A stretch of DNA of 6,227 nt from NCBI GenBank assembly GCA_023231075.1, contig JALNWC010000173.1, positions 1-6,227 of the forward strand, given 5' to 3'. Each line of letters begins with the position of its first letter. The first letter of the stretch is position 1. The position numbers and the translations under genes were made by a program. Below, piece after piece: positions 5,403-6,227 of this stretch. This DNA is from Rhodoferax sp. Lineage in GTDB: Bacteria; Pseudomonadota; Gammaproteobacteria; Burkholderiales; Burkholderiaceae_C. A model generated the notes under the pieces. That model saw nothing but the letters and a program-made list of their open reading frames with translations, had not been told where the DNA came from and made no database searches.

Positions 5403-6146
5403 TCAGCCGTTGCCCAGCAGCTTGTTGGCCTGCTGGTCGTTGTTTTCGGCGGTCTGCAGGGTCTTCATCTGCATCTCGAAACGCCGTGCATTGGCAATCA
5501 TGTCGACCATGGCTTCCACCGCATTGACGTTGCTGCCCTCAAGCGTGCCGGACAGCAATCGCACCGTGGGATCGGCTGGCGGGGCGGCCATGCCGGCCTG
5601 CATGCGGAACAGGCCATCGTCGCCGCGTACAAGATCAGCCGTGGGTGGGTTAACCAGTTTCAGGCGCCCCACTTCGGCAGCGCCAACGACCGGATCACCG
5701 GCCCCCAACGCGGTCACCACGCCATCGTCAGCCACCACCAGCGACGAGCCCGGCGGCACAACCATCGGGCCGGCATCGCCCAAAAGCGGCCTGGCATCCA
5801 GGGTCATCAACTGGCCGTCGGCACCCACTTGAAGATTGCCGACGCGGGTGTAAGCCTCGCCGCCGTCCGGCGTCTGCACGGCCAGCCAGCCATCGCCGCG
5901 GATGGCAACGTCCAGCGCACGGCCGGTCTGCATCAACGGCCCGGAACGCATGTCGGCGCCCGGTGTCGTGGCGACCACCATGGCCCGCGTGGCCATCTCG
6001 GCACCCACGACAGGCACGGCACGGTAATTGTTGATCTGGGCGCGAAAACCAGGCGTGGACACATTGGCCATGTTGTTGGCCACCGCCGCCTGCTGCTCCA
6101 TGGCCTGCTTGGCACCCGTCATGCCGACATAGATCATCCGGTCCAT
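5403..6146 (-). CDS. flgF: Flagellar proximal rod protein FlgF
   Basis: FlgF is the rod subunit between the FlgB/FlgC segment and the FlgG distal rod, exported by the flagellar type III apparatus. The product is 247 residues, against 251 in E. coli. The N-terminus reads MDRMIYVGMTGAKQAMEQQ followed by the rod signature VANNMANVSTPGFRAQ at about 22-37. The central region has DVAIRGDGWLAVQTPDG and AYTRVGN, which are shared with FlgG. The C-terminus has GTLEGSNVNAVEAMVDMI followed by RRFEMQMKTLQTAE and ends NKLLGNG. It lacks the FlgG-type insertion, and its position before flgG supports FlgF. AGGGA (6157-6153) lies 6 nt before the ATG at 6146. The ATG at codon 4 is less well placed. Confidence 0.97.
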   Translation of the reverse strand: MDRMIYVGMTGAKQAMEQQAAVANNMANVSTPGFRAQINNYRAVPVVGAEMATRAMVVATTPGADMRSGPLMQTGRALDVAIRGDGWLAVQTPDGGEAYTRVGNLQVGADGQLMTLDARPLLGDAGPMVVPPGSSLVVADDGVVTALGAGDPVVGAAEVGRLKLVNPPTADLVRGDDGLFRMQAGMAAPPADPTVRLLSGTLEGSNVNAVEAMVDMIANARRFEMQMKTLQTAENNDQQANKLLGNG

Positions 6147-6213
6147 AGGGTTTCCCTGGTGTTGCTGTTCTTGCCGATGCCATCGACCGCCCTGTCAGCC
6201 GTCATGGGGGACA
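6147..6213 (-). other. flgE-flgF intergenic gap
   Basis: These 67 nt hold the flgF Shine-Dalgarno AGGGA (6157-6153). I see no convincing sigma-28, sigma-54 or sigma-70 promoter and no terminator, so flgF is presumably transcribed from an upstream operon promoter. Confidence 0.55.
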
Positions 6214-6227
6214 TCAGCGCATGTTCA
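6214..6227 (-). CDS. flgE: Probable 3' end of flgE (flagellar hook protein), last codons only
   Basis: The last 14 bases, read on the minus strand, give a codon ending in TG and then Asn-Met-Arg-TGA. FlgE proteins commonly end in Leu-Val-Asn-(Leu/Met)-Arg, and flgE is the usual gene before flgF in this operon. The call rests on this short tail plus gene order, so it is an inference. The stop is followed by the 67-nt gap before flgF. Confidence 0.55.

Noticed and set aside
6147..6213. Sigma-54-type promoter before flgF
   Set aside because: A TGGC is present but no GC element at the required spacing follows.

Overview
The window is a piece of a motility and chemotaxis locus from a Gram-negative bacterium, most likely a betaproteobacterium. 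P-ring and L-ring genes are present, which implies an outer membrane. FlgJ is the two-domain form (rod cap plus peptidoglycan hydrolase), and the start of the chemoreceptor signalling domain has the wording common in Burkholderiales/Rhodocyclales-type receptors. Genus cannot be set from this sequence alone. All genes are on the minus strand, so transcription runs from high to low coordinates. The long plus-strand open frames are antisense shadows.

Positions 6227 down to 1771 carry the end of a flagellar rod/ring operon in the classical order: the last codons of a probable flgE (hook), then flgF (proximal rod), flgG (distal rod), flgH (L-ring lipoprotein), flgI (P-ring) and flgJ (rod cap and muramidase). 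Spacing is tight: 67 nt for flgE-flgF, 32 nt for flgF-flgG, a 1-nt TGATG overlap for flgG-flgH, 2 nt for flgH-flgI, and 8 nt for flgI-flgJ. The operon promoter lies outside the window. The products assemble in order: FlgJ opens the peptidoglycan and caps the growing rod, FlgF and FlgG complete the rod, and FlgI and FlgH form the bushings in the peptidoglycan layer and outer membrane.

Positions 1770 to 1577 hold a very good match to a flagellar sigma-28 (FliA) promoter, a perfect inverted repeat around its -35 element, and a doubtful 58-codon ORF bridging flgJ and cheW. Below this lie cheW (1576-1055) and, 65 nt further on, the first 329 codons of a methyl-accepting chemotaxis protein that runs off the window at position 1. 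This fits a late (class III) chemotaxis unit placed directly behind the middle-class rod/ring operon. No flgK follows flgJ here, as it does in many related genomes.

I found no evidence of a mobile element, CRISPR array, tRNA/rRNA gene or an undescribed defence-type system. The less ordinary signals are a base-composition break inside the chemoreceptor gene, a G-quadruplex-capable gap before flgG, the promoter/inverted-repeat/small-ORF cluster before cheW, and a 24-bp tandem repeat in the FlgJ linker.
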